This document shows positions 20,182 through 28,659 of a DNA stretch of 64,000 nt, piece after piece. Numbering within the stretch: position 1 is the stretch's first letter; each line of letters starts with the position of its first letter. This stretch comes from Erwinia pyrifoliae DSM 12163 (lineage in GTDB: Bacteria; Pseudomonadota; Gammaproteobacteria; Enterobacterales; Enterobacteriaceae), in NCBI RefSeq assembly GCF_000026985.1, contig NC_017390.1:2701336-2765335 (forward strand). Direction: 5' to 3'. The notes below the pieces were generated by a model that was given only the letters and a program-made list of their open reading frames with translations, searched no databases and was not told where the DNA came from. Made by a program: the position numbers and the translations under genes.

Positions 20182-21615
20182 TCAGTCCCGTTGTGTTTTT
20201 GCCGCCTCGAAGGCATCCAGCGTTTGCTGGCGTGCCAGCTTATGATCCACTAACGGCTGCGGATAATCGAGCGTTTGCCGGTTTTTTCGCGCCCACTGGT
20301 GCGGCTGATGGATATATTCCGGCGGAACGTGGCGCAACTCAGGTAACCAATGGCGGATAAACTCGCCGTCTTTGTCGAACCGCTCTCCCTGAGTGGTGGG
20401 ATTGAAAATGCGGAAGTAAGGGGCGGCATCGGTTCCGGTGGACGCCGCCCACTGCCAGCCGCCGTTATTCGCCGCCAGGTCACCATCGATCAGCTGCGAC
20501 ATAAAATAGCGCTCGCCTTCACGCCAGTCGATCAACAGGTCTTTCACCAGAAAACTGGCGGTAATCATGCGCAGACGGTTATGCATCCAGCCCAGGCTGT
20601 TGAGCTGACGCATCGCCGCATCGACAATCGGATAGCCGGTTATACCCTGTTGCCAGGCGGTGAGCTGTTGTGAGTCAACGCGCCATTTGACGCTCTTCGT
20701 CCAGCGCATAAAAGGCTGATGGCGACACAGTGCGGGAAATGCCACCAACAAATGGCGATAGAATTCGCGCCAGATAAGTTCGTTAAGCCAGACAAAGACC
20801 CTGCTGTCTTCCAGCGCGCCCGGATGCTGTTTCAGCAGGCGATGCAGGCACTGGCGCGGTGATAATACCCCTGTAGCGAGGTAAACCGACAGGCGGCTGG
20901 TTCCGTCACAGGCCGGTAAATTGCGCTTGTCCGGGTAATCAGCCACGGCCTGCTGACAGAACTCACGCAAACGAGCAATCGCCGCTTTTTCGCCGCTCGG
21001 GAACAGGCCGGCATCGATATCTTCACGCGGATAATCAAAAGCAACCAGCGAACCCGCCCGTGCTTCGACAGCCCCACCCGGCCGCACGGCGGGGGCTGGC
21101 AGGCACTCCGGCAGCCCCTGCTGCAAACGTTTAACGAAGGCTTTACTGAACGGCGTGAAGACTTTGTACATCTCACGATTACCGGTCAGTACGCTGCCGG
21201 GCGGCAATAGCAGGCTGTCGTCAAAGCCTTGTACGACCACATTGTCATGCTGGAGCGTGCGCTCTACTGCGGCATCACGCTGCCGCTCGTTAACTTCATA
21301 CTGATAGTTATAAAACAGGCGATTGACGCGATGCTCGCGGCAAAATTCCTGCAACAGCGTGACGCTGGCGCTAAAGTCATCGCACTGCGCAACGTGCAGC
21401 ACTATCCCCCTTGCCGCCAGCGATTGCTGCACATCCTGTAAACTTTGCCAGATAAATTCTGCCTGCTTCGGTGCCATAAGGTGTGTGCGCCACTGCCCCG
21501 GAGTGGCAATAAACAGCGCGATGACGTTCGCCTGTTCAGAACGGCAGGCAGCATACAGGGCATGGTTATCATTAATGCGCAAATCGTTGCGCAGCCAGAC
21601 CAGATGAGTTGTCAT
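20182..21615 (-). CDS. phrB: Deoxyribodipyrimidine photolyase
   Basis: 477-residue class I CPD photolyase, which uses blue light to split cyclobutane pyrimidine dimers. The N-terminal antenna domain (HLVWLRNDLRINDN) binds folate; the C-terminal domain binds FAD (TSRLSVYLATGVLSPRQ, GYPIVDAAMRQLNSLGWMHNRLRM, DGDLAANNGGWQWAAST), with the conserved electron-transfer Trp residues. ATG at 21615 chosen over an upstream in-frame start at 21696 because it gives the family N-terminus. It lies 14 bp after ybgA. Confidence 0.97.
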   Translation of the reverse strand: MTTHLVWLRNDLRINDNHALYAACRSEQANVIALFIATPGQWRTHLMAPKQAEFIWQSLQDVQQSLAARGIVLHVAQCDDFSASVTLLQEFCREHRVNRLFYNYQYEVNERQRDAAVERTLQHDNVVVQGFDDSLLLPPGSVLTGNREMYKVFTPFSKAFVKRLQQGLPECLPAPAVRPGGAVEARAGSLVAFDYPREDIDAGLFPSGEKAAIARLREFCQQAVADYPDKRNLPACDGTSRLSVYLATGVLSPRQCLHRLLKQHPGALEDSRVFVWLNELIWREFYRHLLVAFPALCRHQPFMRWTKSVKWRVDSQQLTAWQQGITGYPIVDAAMRQLNSLGWMHNRLRMITASFLVKDLLIDWREGERYFMSQLIDGDLAANNGGWQWAASTGTDAAPYFRIFNPTTQGERFDKDGEFIRHWLPELRHVPPEYIHQPHQWARKNRQTLDYPQPLVDHKLARQQTLDAFEAAKTQRD

Positions 21616-21629
21616 AAAGCTCCCTGAGA

Positions 21630-22586
21630 TCAGTGTCCGTAACGTAAACGCAGCACTTCCGGGTACGGCGCGAAATAGCGCTGCCCGGCCAGCCACGGGT
21701 GCGGGAATTGCGTCATATAGTGTTTCAGCAGGGTTATCGGTGCCAGCAGCGGTAACAGCTCCTGGCGGTAGTCATCAATCACTCCTGCCAGTTCCTGACG
21801 CTGCGCGGAAGTCAGTTCGCGGCGGAAATAACCCTGAACGTGCATCAGCACATTGGTATGGTTACTGCGCGTTGACGGGTGCTGCATCAGATCCATCAGC
21901 CTCAGCCGGTACTCACGGGCAAACGCTTCCAGCGACGCCCATTGGCCAATCCCGGCGACAAAAGGGCCTATCTGTCGGTAGGCAGGCTGGGAATGAGCCA
22001 GCAGTAACAGTTTATATCGGGTGTGAAACGCCATCAGCCTGGCGCGCGTCAGCCCACTGCGCCATAGCTGATTAAATTCGTGCAGGGCATAGACGCGTGC
22101 GACAAAGTTCTCGCGCAGCAGCGGATCGTGGAGGCGGCCATCCTCCTCGACCGGCAGCCAGGGCATCTGCGCCATCAGTTCGCGGGTAAATACCCCGGTT
22201 CCGGCCTTACGGTTATTATTGTTGTCCGGTTGATAGATGCGCACCCTTTCCATCCCGCAGCTGGGGGATTTAGCGCAGACGATATAGCCGCAAAGATGGT
22301 GCAACTGGCTGATTTTTTTCTCGGAAAACGCCTGCATTTTTTCCGTGACGGGTAAGTCGCTGCCGTTGCTGAAACTGAGCGAAATATCGCCCTGGGCTGC
22401 TTCGGTCAGCCGCAGTGCCGGGCGTGGGGTTGGCAGTCCAATCGCCATCTCCGGGCATATCGGTTCATAGCGCAAAAAAGGTGCCAGCTGCTGCGCGGCA
22501 AATTCGCAGCGTTTATGCCCACCATCGAAGCGCACGCGCTCGCCCAACAGACAGGCACTGATCCCCACCGGAATTTTCTTATCCAT
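21630..22586 (-). CDS. ybgA: DUF523 (TudS-like desulfidase) fused to DUF1722 (YbgA)
   Basis: 318-residue two-domain protein. Residues 1-150 are DUF523, the family of the thiouracil desulfidase TudS, with likely iron-sulfur ligands Cys12 (ISACLLG), Cys44 (EPICPEM) and Cys110 (AKSPSCGMERV). Residues 180-310 are DUF1722, the part that alone makes up E. coli YbgA (169 residues): HTRYKLLLLAHSQPAYRQIG and RQELLPLLAPITLLKHY. It probably removes sulfur from thiolated pyrimidines; the DUF1722 role is unknown. First gene of ybgA-phrB-ybgI. Confidence 0.9.
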   Translation of the reverse strand: MDKKIPVGISACLLGERVRFDGGHKRCEFAAQQLAPFLRYEPICPEMAIGLPTPRPALRLTEAAQGDISLSFSNGSDLPVTEKMQAFSEKKISQLHHLCGYIVCAKSPSCGMERVRIYQPDNNNNRKAGTGVFTRELMAQMPWLPVEEDGRLHDPLLRENFVARVYALHEFNQLWRSGLTRARLMAFHTRYKLLLLAHSQPAYRQIGPFVAGIGQWASLEAFAREYRLRLMDLMQHPSTRSNHTNVLMHVQGYFRRELTSAQRQELAGVIDDYRQELLPLLAPITLLKHYMTQFPHPWLAGQRYFAPYPEVLRLRYGH

Positions 22587-22610
22587 AGTTATACAACCTC
22601 TAAAAACCTG

Positions 22611-22626
22611 TACACATTTAAGTGTA
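22611..22626. promoter_or_regulatory. Palindrome upstream of ybgA-phrB
   Basis: TACACATTTAAGTGTA is an exact 5+5 inverted repeat with a 6-bp AT spacer, 25 bp upstream of the ybgA start and inside the promoter zone. It could be an operator of a dimeric, perhaps MerR-type, regulator. No regulator is assigned. Confidence 0.35.
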
Positions 22627-22649
22627 GCGTAAAACCCTGGGTCGCGGGC

Positions 22650-22670
22650 AAAAAAAATCCCGCCACCGGG
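22650..22670 (-). terminator. ybfA terminator
   Basis: Minus strand: CCCG, loop GTGG, CGGG, then A and seven or eight T residues. Short stem but a strong T run, about 55 bp after the ybfA stop and before ybgA. Confidence 0.6.
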
Positions 22671-22723
22671 CAGGATGATCCGCTTTCACCGGGGATGAAG
22701 TCAGCCTGATGACAGGATTTGAT

Positions 22724-22924
22724 TTAGTCCTGGCTGCAGCCGGCGTCTCTGACCTGCGCCAACCACACGAGCCGATCGCTGGTTTTGACCCAGACAGAGC
22801 GCAGAAAGCTGTAAAAACCAGCACGGTCAGAACCCAACAGCATGAGTGGGAAAGCGGTAATACCGACAATATGCACCAGGCTTAGGAAAATGCACCCAAA
22901 TGAATAATGATGATAAAGCCCCAT
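22724..22924 (-). CDS. ybfA: YbfA (DUF2517) small membrane protein
   Basis: 66-residue protein matching E. coli YbfA: an N-terminal hydrophobic helix (CIFLSLVHIVGITAFPLMLL) followed by SDRAGFYSFLRSVWVKTSDRLVW, the hallmark of the family. A longer in-frame start at 22984 exists, but the ATG at 22924 has GAGG 4 bp upstream and matches the family length. Function unknown. In E. coli it lies next to kdpFABC, divergently; here the kdpFABCD genes are missing and ybfA instead faces kdpE. Confidence 0.8.
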   Translation of the reverse strand: MGLYHHYSFGCIFLSLVHIVGITAFPLMLLGSDRAGFYSFLRSVWVKTSDRLVWLAQVRDAGCSQD

Positions 22925-23222
22925 GCATCCTCGCGAACTGATAACAGCAGTGGCTATGTATAAACTCAACAAAATACTCATCATTAAAGGGTTGTCTATC
23001 TGATGATCGGACCACTTTTGCTAAAAAAACCGCTTATCGCGCCAAATCCGAAATAACGTGACTTTTTCGTTAACGAATAACCGTTTAACGAACCCCACCC
23101 GATCCTTTTTTTTTAACAATCTGCCTGCTGGTAATAATCACAGACGCCATCCGGCCTTTTTTGCTAAATTAGCCCAGGTAAGCGTAATGCCACTATGAAA
23201 GTTGACCGACTGCCGAGGTATT
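22925..23222. promoter_or_regulatory. ybfA-kdpE intergenic region (site of kdpFABCD loss)
   Basis: 298 bp of AT-rich sequence with no kdp coding remnant that I can recognise in any frame. It contains the perfect palindrome TTCGTTAACGAA (23066-23077) followed by CGTTTAACGAA (23082-23092), the core repeating at 14 bp, and a long T tract (23105-23114). It must carry the divergent promoters of ybfA and kdpE. Confidence 0.5.
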
Positions 23223-23903
23223 GTGACCACCATTTTGATTGTTGAAGATGAAAAAGAGATCCGCCGTTTTCTGCGCGTTGCGCTGGAGGGCGAAGATTTC
23301 CGCGTTGTCGATGCAGAAACTCTGAAGCGTGGCCTGATTGAAGCGGCAACGCGCAAACCGCAGCTGGTGATCCTCGATCTTGGACTGCCTGACGGCGATG
23401 GCTGCCAGTTTATTCGTGAAATTCGCCAGTGGAGCACTATGCCGGTGATTGTCCTCTCGGCGCGCAGCGACGAGCGTGACAAGATCACGGCGCTTGATGC
23501 CGGTGCAGATGACTTTCTGACTAAGCCGTTCGGTGTGGGTGAGTTACTGGCACGAGTTCGCGTTGCCCTGCGCCATCGTCCGCAGAATAGCGAAAGCGTT
23601 CAGGCTCAGGTCAATTTCGGCAGCGTTAGCGTGGATATCGCCGCACGCCGCGTCACCCGCAACGGACAGGATCTGCACCTGACCCCAATTGAGTTTCGTC
23701 TGCTGGTGAGCCTGCTGAATCATCCCGGCAAGGTGATGACGCAACGTCAGCTCCTGATGCAGGTTTGGGGACCCAATGCGGTTGAACATCACCATTACCT
23801 GCGTATTTATATGGGCCACCTGCGGCAAAAGCTGGAACATGACCCGGCTCAGCCGCAGCATCTTCTCACTGAAACCGGCGTCGGATATCGTTTTATGCCA
23901 TAA
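23223..23903 (+). CDS. kdpE: KdpE, orphan OmpR-family response regulator
   Basis: 226-residue response regulator: receiver domain with the acidic pocket (VEDE), phospho-acceptor Asp52 (VILDLGLPDGDG) and Lys in LTKPFG, then a winged-helix DNA-binding domain (LTPIEFRLLVSLLNHPGKVMTQRQLL, QVWGPNAVEHHHYLRIY). It controls the Kdp potassium pump in relatives. GTG at 23223 with GAGG upstream matches E. coli KdpE; a start at 23202 is less likely. No kdpD or kdpFABC is near, but all key residues are intact, so it seems to be retained rather than decaying. Confidence 0.93.
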   Translation: MTTILIVEDEKEIRRFLRVALEGEDFRVVDAETLKRGLIEAATRKPQLVILDLGLPDGDGCQFIREIRQWSTMPVIVLSARSDERDKITALDAGADDFLTKPFGVGELLARVRVALRHRPQNSESVQAQVNFGSVSVDIAARRVTRNGQDLHLTPIEFRLLVSLLNHPGKVMTQRQLLMQVWGPNAVEHHHYLRIYMGHLRQKLEHDPAQPQHLLTETGVGYRFMP

Positions 23904-23938
23904 AAAAAGGGCGTTCACTGTGGGTGAACGCCTTTTTT
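23902..23938. terminator. Bidirectional terminator between kdpE and pgm
   Basis: A-run, stem GGCGTTCAC / GTGAACGCC with a short loop, then a T-run: it works in both directions for the convergent kdpE (+) and pgm (-). Confidence 0.85.
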
Positions 23939-23952
23939 CACCGCCCGTCAAA

Positions 23953-25593
23953 TCAGGCGTTATTCAGAACCGCACTGACAATCTCCACCGCTTCTTTCTC
24001 TATTTTCTCGCGGTGCTCAGCGCCGAGGAAACTCTCGCAGTAAATTTTGTAGGCATCTTCCGTGCCGGACGGACGCGCAGCAAACCAGCCGTTTTTGGTC
24101 ATCACTTTCAGACCGCCGATAGCCGCACCGTTCCCCGGAGCCGCCGTCAGGCGGGCGGTGATCGCATCACCCGCCAGCGTGTCGGCGCTGACCATATCCG
24201 GTGACAGTTTTGACAAGGCGGCTTTCTGTGCCGAGGTAGCCGGCGCCTGCAGGCGGTTGTAGCTGGGTGCGCCAAAGCGCGCGGCCAGCTCATCATAATG
24301 CTGCTGCGGGTTCTTGCCGGTCACGGCGGTGATCTCCGCTGCCAGCAGGCACAGGATGATCCCGTCTTTATCAGTAGACCACGGCGTGCCGTCGAAGCGC
24401 AGGAATGAAGCACCGGCACTCTCTTCGCCACCAAAGCCTAAACTGCCGTCAAACAGACCATCGACAAACCATTTGAAACCCACCGGCACTTCCACCAGCT
24501 TACGCCCCAGATCGTCCACCACGCGGTCAATCATCGCGCTGGAGACCAGCGTTTTACCAACGGCAACCTCTTTGCCCCACTGCGGGCGATGCTGGAACAG
24601 ATACTGAATCGCTACCGCAAGATAGTGGTTTGGATTCATCAGGCCAGCTGGCGTGACGATACCGTGGCGGTCATAATCCGGATCGTTGGCAAACGCCAAA
24701 TCGAACTCATCGCGCAGCGCCAGCAGGCCAGCCATGGCGGATTCCGATGAGCAGTCCATGCGGATCACGCCATCGTGATCCAGATGCATAAAGCGGAAAG
24801 TCTGGTCAACGGCATCATTAACGAGGGTCAGGTCAAGCTGGTAAAAATCAGCAATACGCTGCCAGTAAGCGATGCCGGCACCGCCCAGCGGATCGACGCC
24901 AATCTTCAACCCGGCTTTCTGAATTGCCGCGATATCAATGATTTGCGCTAAACCTTCGATGTAGGGCTGGATGAGATCTTTTTCCTGCAGATGGCCACTG
25001 GCCCACGCCTGAGCCAGCGTCACGCGCTTCACCTCTTTCAGGCCGTCTTTGATCAGCGCGTTGGCGCGGTCTTCCACCACTTTAGTGACGTTGGTATCGG
25101 CCGGGCCACCGTTGGGCGGATTATATTTGATCCCGCCATCTTCCGGCGGGTTGTGGGACGGCGTGATAACAATGCCGTCGGCCAGCGGGCCACCGTTTTT
25201 ATTGTGTTCAAGGATAGCATTTGAGATCGCCGGCGTTGGCGTGTAGCCGTTATCCTGCTGCACGATCGCATCCACACCGTTAGCCGCAAGCACTTCCAGC
25301 ACCGAGATAATCGCCGGTTCTGACAGCGCATGGGTATCCTTGCCCACGTAACAAGGGCCGGTTACACCGTTCTTTTTGCGCTCTTCTGCAATCGCCTGCG
25401 CAATCGCCAGAATATGCGTTTCATTGAAGCTATGACGACCCGCGCTACCGCGATGCCCGGAAGTACCAAATTTTACCGCATGCTCTGCGTTGCCCACTTG
25501 AGGCTGCAAGACATAATACTGCGAGGTTAACTGTGCAACATTAATCAAATCGCTCTGCCGGGCGGCTTGCCCGGCACGGGGGTGATTGGCCAT
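23953..25593 (-). CDS. pgm: Phosphoglucomutase
   Basis: 546-residue alpha-D-phosphohexomutase interconverting glucose-1-P and glucose-6-P, feeding UDP-glucose, glycogen and exopolysaccharide synthesis. Motifs: [12 protein letters not shown], catalytic-serine loop [15 protein letters not shown], metal-binding DPDYDRHG, sugar-binding GEESAGAS and the phosphate loop [11 protein letters not shown]. Length equals E. coli Pgm. 24 bp downstream of seqA, probably co-transcribed with it as in E. coli. Confidence 0.98.
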   Translation of the reverse strand: MANHPRAGQAARQSDLINVAQLTSQYYVLQPQVGNAEHAVKFGTSGHRGSAGRHSFNETHILAIAQAIAEERKKNGVTGPCYVGKDTHALSEPAIISVLEVLAANGVDAIVQQDNGYTPTPAISNAILEHNKNGGPLADGIVITPSHNPPEDGGIKYNPPNGGPADTNVTKVVEDRANALIKDGLKEVKRVTLAQAWASGHLQEKDLIQPYIEGLAQIIDIAAIQKAGLKIGVDPLGGAGIAYWQRIADFYQLDLTLVNDAVDQTFRFMHLDHDGVIRMDCSSESAMAGLLALRDEFDLAFANDPDYDRHGIVTPAGLMNPNHYLAVAIQYLFQHRPQWGKEVAVGKTLVSSAMIDRVVDDLGRKLVEVPVGFKWFVDGLFDGSLGFGGEESAGASFLRFDGTPWSTDKDGIILCLLAAEITAVTGKNPQQHYDELAARFGAPSYNRLQAPATSAQKAALSKLSPDMVSADTLAGDAITARLTAAPGNGAAIGGLKVMTKNGWFAARPSGTEDAYKIYCESFLGAEHREKIEKEAVEIVSAVLNNA

Positions 25594-25617
25594 TGGCGCT
25601 TCTCCCTGACGCTAAAG

Positions 25618-26136
25618 TTAGAGGGTACCGCAAACTTTCTCAGTCAGTTCCGCCGGGAACTGCATTGACAGCATGATGTGTTCCACCATGCTGCGTTTAC
25701 GATGGGTATTGGTGTTAGTGATCACCCAGTACGGCGTGCCGGGAACGTGCTGCGGCTTGGTATGGGTACCACTCTCCAGCAGCTTTTGCTGATTACCCGC
25801 GAAATAGACGCGGGTACGCCCATGCAGTGAATCTGTCGCTGCACCAAACGCTTTGGCATCCAGACTGTACAAAGTCGATAAAATCAGCATGAAGCGATTT
25901 ACGGCTCTTTTTTGCCCGGCATACTCATCAGACAACAGTAGCTCGCGCATGACACGCACCGGATTTTGCGAATGCGCTGTAGCTGAAGCGGCAGACGTTC
26001 CGGTTGCAGTCGAGGCATCCTGGCCCGCCGTAAACTTCAGCATCCGGCGCAAAATATCCGATGCGCTTTCACCAATATGCTGAGTGTGGCTGGCAATATA
26101 ACGGTATAGCTCTTCGTCGACTTCTATCGTTTTCAT
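25618..26136 (-). CDS. seqA: SeqA, replication initiation sequestration protein
   Basis: 172-residue regulator that binds hemimethylated GATC sites and delays re-initiation at oriC. The N-terminal oligomerisation domain is MKTIEVDEELYRYIASHTQHIGESASDILRRML; a variable Thr/Ser/Ala linker follows; the C-terminal DNA-binding domain contains NRFMLILSTLYSLD, GRTRVYFAGN and WVITNTNTHRKRSMVEHIML. About nine residues shorter than E. coli SeqA, mainly in the linker. Confidence 0.97.
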   Translation of the reverse strand: MKTIEVDEELYRYIASHTQHIGESASDILRRMLKFTAGQDASTATGTSAASATAHSQNPVRVMRELLLSDEYAGQKRAVNRFMLILSTLYSLDAKAFGAATDSLHGRTRVYFAGNQQKLLESGTHTKPQHVPGTPYWVITNTNTHRKRSMVEHIMLSMQFPAELTEKVCGTL

Positions 26137-26400
26137 CTTTATCCAATACGGTTATTGCTTAGCTGAACCCGGATGGCCAGAGCCGAACGTGAGCGTCATC
26201 GCGCTAACGAGACCTCCAGCCCAACCTGTTTCAACATCAGGACTATAAAGTTAAATACTGCCAGAGTGTAGCGCGAGGCCCGTTTAACGGCAAAAGTCAG
26301 AATATGCCGTAAAAAAGTCCATGACCGCCATCTGGTTAACAGCAGAAATTGTGGAATTCATGATACCTTAAGCCTCCGTCTCCACAGTAAGAACTTCGCT

Positions 26401-27165
26401 ATGAATTTGAATTTCCGCGTGCAATCTGAGCAATCTGTGACCAACCCTCTGCCGCTGGTGCTGATCCACGGCCTGTTTGGCAGCATGGATAACCTGGGCG
26501 TGCTGGCGCGTGGGTTGAAGGACGATCGCCGTCTGATTCAAATTGATGTGCGCAATCATGGCGGTTCCGACTGGTCGGGCGAGATGAATTATGCGCTGAT
26601 GGCACAGGATGTCCTTGATACGCTCGACGGCCTGCAGGTCGAACGTTTCGATGTGGTCGGCCATTCGATGGGCGGTAAAATCGCCATGGCGCTGACCGCG
26701 CTGGCTCCGGAGCGCCTGGCGGGCATCGTGGCGATCGACATTGCGCCCGTGGCGTACCGCACCCGTCATCATGACCAAATATTCAGCGCCCTGCAGGCAG
26801 TGACGGCCGCCGGGCTGACTGGGCGCAGCGATGCCGCCGCGCTGATGCGCGAAAGCATCGCAGACGATGGCGTTATTCAGTTTCTGCTTAAATCGTTCCA
26901 TCAAGGTGAGTGGCGCTTCAATGTACCGGTGCTTTGGCAATGCTACGATCGCCTTATCGGCTGGCAACCACAGCCTGCCTGGCTCCATCCGGTGCTGTTT
27001 ATTCGTGGCGAATTGTCGCCTTATCTGGCCGATGAGTATCGTGACGAGCTGCTGGCGCAGTTCCCGCAGGCGCGTGCACATGTGGTCGCCGGTGCCGGGC
27101 ACTGGGTCCACGCGGAAAAACCTGATGCCGTATTGCGCGCAATACGTCGTTTTTTTGCGCTGTAA
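26401..27165 (+). CDS. ybfF: YbfF alpha/beta-hydrolase esterase
   Basis: 254-residue alpha/beta-hydrolase acting on acyl-CoA/short-chain esters. The oxyanion region is LIHGLFGSMDN, nucleophile elbow GHSMGG (Ser near 95), and the catalytic His is in GAGHWVHAEKP near the C-terminus. The C-terminal 30 residues are nearly identical to E. coli YbfF. Divergent from seqA across 264 bp that show no other gene, and followed by ybfE. Confidence 0.95.
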   Translation: MNLNFRVQSEQSVTNPLPLVLIHGLFGSMDNLGVLARGLKDDRRLIQIDVRNHGGSDWSGEMNYALMAQDVLDTLDGLQVERFDVVGHSMGGKIAMALTALAPERLAGIVAIDIAPVAYRTRHHDQIFSALQAVTAAGLTGRSDAAALMRESIADDGVIQFLLKSFHQGEWRFNVPVLWQCYDRLIGWQPQPAWLHPVLFIRGELSPYLADEYRDELLAQFPQARAHVVAGAGHWVHAEKPDAVLRAIRRFFAL

Positions 27166-27312
27166 AAACAATTATTTCCTGCTGCGGTGAAATGATTGTC
27201 GTCACCACTTTTGCTGGGTTATGATGGCGCGCTAACATTTTGCCGCTGCTGATTTTTAGGCGGCAGCACGAGCCTGTTCATCAGAAATCCAGCCTTTCAG
27301 TATTACGATTCT

Positions 27313-27594
27313 ATGGCAAAAGAGAACACGGACCGCACAACGCTCGATCTGTTTGCAGATGAACGTCGCCCGGGACGACCCAAAACGAATCCGCTGACGC
27401 GAGATCAACAACTGCGTATCAATAAACGCAATCAGCTCAAACGCGATAAAGTGCGCGGGCTGAAGCGTATCGAACTGAAAATGAACTGCGACGCGGTCGA
27501 GGTGCTTAATCAGCTGGCTGAAGAACGTAATATGAGTCGCAGCGAACTGATCGAAGAAATGCTGCTTAAGCAGCTGCAACGCCATCAAAGCTGA
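27313..27594 (+). CDS. ybfE: YbfE, LexA-regulated CopB-like protein
   Basis: 93-residue basic protein nearly identical to E. coli YbfE in DRTTLDLFADERRPGRPKTNPL and LRINKRNQLKRDKVRGLKR; the C-terminal part (VLNQLAEERNMSRSELIEEMLL) looks like a ribbon-helix-helix DNA-binding fold. Member of the SOS regulon in E. coli; no convincing CTGT-N8-ACAG LexA box is visible upstream here. Lies between ybfF and fldA. Confidence 0.92.
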   Translation: MAKENTDRTTLDLFADERRPGRPKTNPLTRDQQLRINKRNQLKRDKVRGLKRIELKMNCDAVEVLNQLAEERNMSRSELIEEMLLKQLQRHQS

Positions 27595-27734
27595 ACAATA
27601 GTGGACTTAGCACTCAGCAACAAATGTCGCCATATTACACATTTATCCACTCACGGCAGTCTGATATCATTACCGCTATCTGCTCGTTATACAGCAGTCT
27701 CCATATCATTAAGATTCAAGAGGTTATTAAGCTC

Positions 27735-28265
27735 ATGGCACTTGTCGGCATTTTCTTTGGCAGCGACACAGGTAATACAGAAAACATTGCAAAGATGATC
27801 CAGAAGCAGCTTGGAAAAGACGTTGCAGAAGTTCATGATATTGCCAAATGCAGCAAAGAAGATCTTGAAGCCTTTGATATTTTGCTGCTGGGCATTCCCA
27901 CCTGGTACTACGGCGAAGCCCAGTGCGATTGGGATGACTTCTTCCCAACCCTTGCTGAGATCGACTTTAACGGTAAGCTGGTTGCCCTGTTCGGCTGTGG
28001 TGACCAGGAAGATTATTCTGAATACTTCTGTGATGCTCTGGGAACCATACGCGATATCATCGAGCCTAACGGTGCGGTGATCGTCGGTCACTGGTCCACC
28101 GAAGGTTACACGTACGAAGCCTCAAAAGGTCTCGCGGACGATAATCACTTCCTCGGCCTTGCCATTGATGAAGACAGGCAGCCAGAACTCACCAACCAAC
28201 GCGTTGATAAGTGGGTAAAACAGATTTTCGATGAACTTCAGCTGAAAGAAATCATTGAGGCCTGA
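27735..28265 (+). CDS. fldA: Flavodoxin 1
   Basis: 176-residue FMN-binding electron carrier supplying biotin synthase, MiaB, pyruvate formate-lyase activation and other radical-SAM enzymes. Phosphate-binding loop FGSDTGNTENIAK; FMN-stacking loops at PTWYYGEAQCDWDD and FGCGDQEDYSEYFCDALG. ATG at 27735 gives the family N-terminus MALVGIFFGSDTG; the in-frame start at 27624 would add 37 unrelated residues. Upstream of fur, as in other enterobacteria. Confidence 0.97.
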   Translation: MALVGIFFGSDTGNTENIAKMIQKQLGKDVAEVHDIAKCSKEDLEAFDILLLGIPTWYYGEAQCDWDDFFPTLAEIDFNGKLVALFGCGDQEDYSEYFCDALGTIRDIIEPNGAVIVGHWSTEGYTYEASKGLADDNHFLGLAIDEDRQPELTNQRVDKWVKQIFDELQLKEIIEA

Positions 28266-28659
28266 ATTCGCAACCCGGTGTGAGAGCCATCCCGCACCAA
28301 ATCAATGGTTTTAGCGATACAAGTAATAGATAGATGTTTGTACCTTTTACCTGCAAAACGGTACAATAACCCCATCGGTTATCGGCTCTCTAAGCGCCCT
28401 TCGCCTCTTTGACCACCACGGTCGGTCAAAGAGCGAACGGATGTGGCAGATCGAAATGTTAACATAGCACCACCCGGGCGCGAAATCCCACGGCTGTTAA
28501 GCGTGTTGTTCTTACCTCCAGCTGTGGTTTACGGTTCCCCCTTTAGTTTTCATTTCGACGTATCAGTTCTATACTGACTCTCATTGCGCTTCAGCGTCGA
28601 CCGATGTTCAGGGCCTTACAGCCACTAAGTGACGAGCAAAGTAACAGGACAAAATCCGC
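28266..28659 (+). promoter_or_regulatory. fldA-fur intergenic region
   Basis: 394 bp without a recognisable protein gene, longer than in E. coli. It holds a perfect 10-bp inverted repeat, CTCTTTGACC (28405-28414) and GGTCAAAGAG (28424-28433), with no following T run, plus the fur promoter and a short uof-like reading frame listed separately. Confidence 0.6.
28547..28575 (+). promoter_or_regulatory. Candidate fur promoter
   Basis: TTTTCA (28547-28552), 17-bp spacer, TATACT (28570-28575), about 85 bp upstream of fur. The sequence around and after the -10 (ACTGACTCTCATTGCG) aligns with the E. coli fur promoter, where a Fur box overlaps the -10, but the hexamers are degraded here. Confidence 0.45.

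Noticed and set aside
22925..23222. Remnant of kdpD or kdpF
   Set aside because: The frame that would end at the kdpE start contains an early TGA and no KdpD-like C-terminus; nothing kdp-like could be read.
27240..27312. LexA box upstream of ybfE
   Set aside because: ybfE is SOS-regulated in E. coli, but the CTG...CAG words here are spaced 12 or more apart, not CTGT-N8-ACAG.
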